DNA from: Stramonita haemastoma
Taxonomy: Eukaryota; Mollusca; Gastropoda; Neogastropoda; Muricidae
Direction: 5' to 3'
Assembly (NCBI GenBank): GCA_030674155.1
Contig: CM060318.1
Location: forward strand, 74,261,090 to 74,293,589
Length of the DNA stretch: 32,500 nucleotides
Part shown: one piece after another, positions 29,298 through 32,500 of the stretch
Layout of the letters: the number at the start of each line of letters is the position of its first letter
Position numbering within the stretch: the first letter of the stretch is position 1
Translations under genes and position numbers: made by a program
Notes under the pieces: model-generated
Told to the model about the DNA's origin: nothing
What the model saw: the letters and a program-made list of their open reading frames with translations, nothing else
The model's database searches: none

Positions 29298-29350
<53 letters not shown>

Positions 29351-29353
29351 ACA

Positions 29354-29403
<50 letters not shown>

Positions 29404-29405
29404 AA
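29298..29405. repeat. (AC)n microsatellite
   Basis: An AC repeat about 50 bases from the exon 4 donor. Confidence 0.94.
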
Positions 29406-29457
29406 ATGATACTTTTTTTCCACCATGGTCACAGAGACCCGATGACTGACCACTCAC

Positions 29458-29610
29458 CTGAGAACAGAGCTCCTGGTACTGGACATCGTTCAGACAGCGT
29501 CCATCCTGGTACCTGTAGTAGCCGTCATCACACAGCTCGTACACCGTCTTGGAGCAGTCCTTCTGACCGTCCACCTCCACTAGCCAGGTAGACAGGGACA
29601 GGATTTGTCG
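29458..29610 (-). CDS. Exon 4: ectodomain with four cysteines
   Basis: This 153-bp exon is phase 0 at both ends and encodes 51 residues starting RQILSLSTWLVEVDG and ending YQELCSQ. There are four cysteines (KDC, ELC, GRC, ELC). The acceptor I chose is GGTGAG at 29611-29612, because the stronger-looking GACAG four bases upstream would break the frame with exon 3. The donor is GTGAGT. The fold is not recognised. It continues the disulfide-rich ectodomain. Confidence 0.75.
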
Positions 29611-29916
29611 CTCACCTGTCCCAACATCACATGCAGTGATTTCTGTATTTTCAGGGTTGAGATGGTTAGTGATACATGAAGCGAGCATGTAACAGCATTA
29701 TGGTTGGATGATATGACACTGTGGATGAAGATGTTATTGTTATCTGTTCCATGTATAGGTAAGCTAAAGTCATGTAAGATATTATGATTTATGCTTTGTA
29801 AAAGTGATTTATCATCAATATTGTTACTATTGTTTGTTGTTTCTACATAGAGACACTGACTCTAACTGTGCTGTTGTTTTTTTAAAGTTTTTTTTTAAAA
29901 ATCATAATTACTATTA

Positions 29917-29963
29917 TTATCACCATCAATCATTATCATCATCACCACTATCATCATAGTTAT

Positions 29964-30025
<62 letters not shown>

Positions 30026-30075
30026 CCACCACCACCACCACCACCACCACCACCATCACCACCACCACCACCACC

Positions 30076-30107
<32 letters not shown>

Positions 30108-30108
30108 G
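29917..30108. repeat. (ATC)n/(ACC)n trinucleotide array next to the exon 3 donor
   Basis: Imperfect ATC is followed by pure ATC at about 29966-30023, ACC at about 30024-30087 and ATC again to 30106. On the sense strand this is (GAT)n(GGT)n starting about 18 bases after the exon 3 donor. An open frame across it gives Asp and Gly runs and is not considered coding. Confidence 0.94.
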
Positions 30109-30126
30109 ACTACTACACAATCTCAC

Positions 30127-30350
30127 CTGGAAATCTCTGCCCGCTCCCACACACAGACACTCGCTCTGTCCCCGGCTGGGTTGCTCTGCCTCAGCCCCAC
30201 AGATGAAGCAGCCGCTCTGGGCCTCGTAGGGGTTGTAGTGGTCCACTCCACACAGAGAGCAGTCAGACAGACTGCCCGCCTCCTCGTTGGGGTTGTAGCG
30301 ACCCACAGGACACGGTGTGGGGGCAGCGCTGCTCTCTGGGCAGTAGTAGC
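30127..30350 (-). CDS. Exon 3: second Cys-rich ephrin-receptor-like module
   Basis: This 224-bp exon enters in phase 1 and leaves in phase 0 (acceptor TGTGACAG, donor GTGAGA). It encodes about 75 residues with eight cysteines, including GYYCPESS, CPVGRYNPNEE, CSLCGVDHYNP and CFICGAE. The CPxGxYNP...CxxC pattern is again that of GCC2_GCC3 modules. A 47-bp minisatellite begins at its acceptor and an ATC/ACC repeat lies about 18 bases beyond its donor, so both junctions sit against repeats. The exon body is free of frame breaks. Confidence 0.88.
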
Positions 30351-30525
30351 CTGTCACACACAGAGGGAGAGGTCAGCTTATGTTTTGTTTCATTATCCTG
30401 TCATACACAGAGGAAGAGGTCACCTTACATTTTGTTTCATTATCCTGTCATACACAGAGGGAGAGGTCACCTTACATTTTGTTTCATTATCCTGTCATAC
30501 ACAGAGGGAGAGGCCAGCTTATGTT
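30350..30525. repeat. Minisatellite, 47-bp unit, about four copies, starting at the exon 3 acceptor
   Basis: Units begin cctgtca.acacagagg at 30350, 30397, 30444 and 30491, exactly 47 bases apart. The first unit contains the exon 3 acceptor, so the TGACAG/G motif is present once per unit on the sense strand. Confidence 0.95.
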
Positions 30526-30775
30526 TGTATCGTGATGCTTTAGAAGTTTTGGGGGGGTCGTTTTCACCTTGTATCATGTTTGTATTCTTTGGACAGTTTT
30601 GGGAGGGTGGTTTCGTTGCACACTTGTTTCAGTGTTTGTACCTTGGAAGGCAGGTGGTTCTTCCATGTTCCTCATTATTTAATGTAAAGCTTGGTGAAAG
30701 TAGTTCAACCTCCTACAATTGTGTTATAATACTTACAGCATTCTGAGGGTAGGTGACTTGTACATGTATTTAAGA

Positions 30776-31060
30776 AGGAAGGCAGCGGAATGGTCAAAAC
30801 GTTGACCTGTGTAAACCGTGAGGTTCTGGGTTTGATTCCCAGTCTTGCCCTTTCTTCCCAGTTTCACAAAAAAATCAAACTGAGTATCAAAATCCTTCAG
30901 ATGAGACAATAAACCAAGGCCATGTGTGTAAATACATGCAAAACATCTTGCGCACATGTTAAAAACCTGTTCTGCCTTTCGGAAGAGTAGGCCATTTTGT
31001 GCTGGTAGGAACAGATCAATGACAAATTTACAAAACACATACACACAGGCATCGTGTTTA
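30776..31060 (+). mobile_element. tRNA-headed SINE
   Basis: The B box GGGTTTGATTCCC lies at 30828-30840. The body has tccttcagatgagacaataa accaaggcc, cttgcgcacatgttaaaaac and aagagtaggccattttgtgc. A tail, atcgtgtttagacaccatcc, leads into the fold-back arm at 31076. Confidence 0.87.
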
Positions 31061-31075
31061 GACACCATCCCTGAA

Positions 31076-31180
31076 GCTGGAATTTGGCTACCTAAATGGT
31101 GAGGGGGGGAAGGGGGGGAATGGTCACATACGCAAAAATCTCACCACTAGTGAACCTCAGAGCTGTAGTCAAGAAACAAC
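31076..31180 (+). repeat. Single arm of the fold-back repeat family
   Basis: The phrase tggctacctaaatggtgagg and tcacatacgcaaaaatctca ccactagtgaacctcagagc match the right arm of 19505-19768, directly after a SINE copy. Confidence 0.8.
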
Positions 31181-31264
31181 AAAAAATACAGAGTATCAAT
31201 ATTTTCAGCCGAGCCATTCCTATCCCCCCAAAAAGTTATACCACCTGCACAAACACCCCCTCAC

Positions 31265-31519
31265 CTGGCGGACAGAGGTAGGAGTTGGTGGCATTGGGTC
31301 CCAAGGCGCCGGCCAGAGAACTGCCATTGGTCACAGGGTTGTCGGTGGTGGCCGCCCCCAGACACACCACACCCGCTCGGCATGGCAGACACACGGCACG
31401 ATTGGGATCGGCACCGTAACTGCCGGGTAGACAGGGCTCACAGGTGTCTGCGAAGGTGGCTCGGGGAGAGCCATCAAATTCCTTGTAGCCCAGGGGACAC
31501 TTCAGTGGTTCAATGGCTC
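31265..31519 (-). CDS. Exon 2: Cys-rich ephrin-receptor-like module
   Basis: This 255-bp exon is phase 1 at both ends, with acceptor CTCTCCAG and donor GTGAGG. It encodes about 85 residues with seven cysteines, including KCPLGYKEF, CEPCLPGSYG and CLPCRAG. This is the repeating C-x-x-C-x-x-G-x-Y pattern of Ephrin_rec_like/GCC2_GCC3 domains, which are disulfide-bonded extracellular modules. Two N-glycosylation sequons (NGS and NAT) are visible. The exon has no frame breaks. A symmetrical 1-1 phase is common for shuffled extracellular modules. Confidence 0.88.
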
Positions 31520-31534
31520 CTGGAGAGGGCATCA

Positions 31535-31612
31535 CGTATCATACAGTCAATAAGCTGTGTCAATAAGTCCGTGTGACTTTTATGGCAATAAATTTTTTTG
31601 ATTCTGATTCAG
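31535..31612 (+). repeat. Possible retroelement 3' end
   Basis: The phrase cttttatggcaataaatttt tttgattctgattcag ends in a TTTGATTCTGATTC repeat-like tail, typical of some short retroelement ends. No body can be identified, so this is weak. Confidence 0.35.
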
Positions 31613-31927
31613 TTTTCACTAAAACGTGCATGTTTAAGGAACATTTAAAAATGAGGAACTACGCAGGTGAATGTATGAATGAAATAGTTCAGAATCAATG
31701 AAAATATAACTGTAGTTTTGTTTTTTAAATCTTTGAAATATGACTTACAAGGAGATTCCAGATGACAGTTTTGTGTACATGTCTAAGCCTGTGTGTGTCT
31801 GTCACACAGACACACACACCACACTGTCTTGTTATTATCATCATGATCATCATCGTTATCACACACTGTATGTGTATATTTGTAAACTAACATGCCGTGT
31901 GCATGTGTGTGTTTGCGTACCTGTATA

Positions 31928-31949
31928 CATGTGTGTGTGTGTGTGTGTG

Positions 31950-32011
<62 letters not shown>

Positions 32012-32101
32012 TATGTGTGTGTGTGTGTGTGTTTGTGTGTCTGCGTCTGTGTCTGTGTGTCTGTGTGTCTGTGTCTATTGTGTATGTGTGTGTGTGGTGT
32101 G

Positions 32102-32146
<45 letters not shown>

Positions 32147-32231
32147 GTGTGTGCTGTGTGTGTGTGTGTGTGTGTGTTGCGATGTGTGCATGCTTGTGTG
32201 TGTGTGTGTGCTGTGTGATGCTGGGGCATGC

Positions 32232-32309
<78 letters not shown>

Positions 32310-32401
32310 TGTGGTGTGTGTGTGTTGTGTTGTGTGTGTGTGTGTGTCGTGTGTCTGTGTCTCTATGGTTTTGTCTACGCATGTGTGCATGCATGCATGC
32401 T
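31928..32401. repeat. (GT)n tract, about 470 bp
   Basis: This is the longest GT-oriented tract on the plus strand, with GTCT, TTGT and TGCATG interruptions, ending just beyond the donor of exon 1. It reads (AC)n on the sense strand, against the prevailing orientation. Long open frames on both strands across it are low-complexity artefacts. Confidence 0.95.
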
Positions 32402-32436
32402 TGTGTGTATATATGTGCAGCAATTCTGACACTAAC

Positions 32437-32500
32437 CAGCATCAGTGGAGTTGCAGTCATCATGGGATCCACAGTAGTGACCCTGTGGACATCGGATGGG
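32437..32500 (-). CDS. Exon 1 of window (partial): Cys-rich ectodomain
   Basis: This is the first visible exon, cut by the window edge. It encodes PIRCPQGHYCGSHDDCNSTD, with three cysteines in the C-x-x-G-x-Y-C spacing typical of ephrin-receptor-like/GCC2_GCC3 modules. The donor GTTAGT follows base 32437 and the exon ends in phase 1. The next coding block begins in phase 1, so the join is clean. The residues are expected to be extracellular or lumenal because they lie N-terminal to the single transmembrane helix. Confidence 0.8.

Noticed and set aside
29611..29618. Acceptor GGGACAG for exon 4
   Set aside because: It would place exon 4 out of frame with exon 3; the AG four bases further on fits phase 0.
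31740..32472. Open frames of more than 200 residues on both strands
   Set aside because: They are (GT)n/(AC)n translated as Cys-Val or His-Thr; only 32437-32500 carries real coding sequence.

Overview
The window looks like genomic DNA from an invertebrate animal. A lophotrochozoan, perhaps a gastropod mollusc, is my best guess, based on intron density, abundant (AC)n/(GA)n microsatellites and tRNA-headed SINEs; the species is not determined. I see no bacterial features, rRNA, functional tRNA or CRISPR array.

Almost everything codes for one gene on the minus strand, running from base 32500 (protein N-terminal side) to base 1 (C-terminal side). It is cut by both window edges. I traced 32 exons by matching GT/AG splice sites with codon phase. 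All join without a phase conflict once single-base gaps in some exons are allowed for. They total about 7.8 kb, or roughly 2,600 residues. Neither the true start nor the true stop lies in the window.

The product reads as a very large single-pass (type I) membrane protein. Bases 32.5-28.7 kb encode Cys-rich extracellular modules of the ephrin-receptor-like/GCC2_GCC3 (TNFR-like) style. Bases 28.0-25.1 kb encode a Cys-poor, N-glycosylatable beta-rich part that may be a degenerate cupredoxin fold. A single transmembrane helix lies at about 24958-25023. Bases 24.1-22.0 kb encode a basic juxtamembrane segment and the first coiled coil. Bases 21.5-16.8 kb encode a repeat of the type DPxTGxxVPIxG, carried on phase 1-1 exons. 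A 1.47-kb exon (14476-15948) then opens a long charged coiled-coil tail on mostly symmetrical phase-0 exons. The last exons (1-666) leave the coiled coil and enter a more globular segment that continues off the window.

Introns are loaded with simple repeats, minisatellites (27-29, 41 and 47 bp units), a composite SINE family with several copies in both orientations, and fold-back elements. Several minisatellites touch or copy splice junctions. About 21 reading-frame breaks occur in otherwise clean exons, 13 of them in the single 1.47-kb exon. Each is balanced by splice phase, and most look like one missing base. Unpolished assembly errors explain this better than a pseudogene. I do not recognise the gene by name and assign no symbol.
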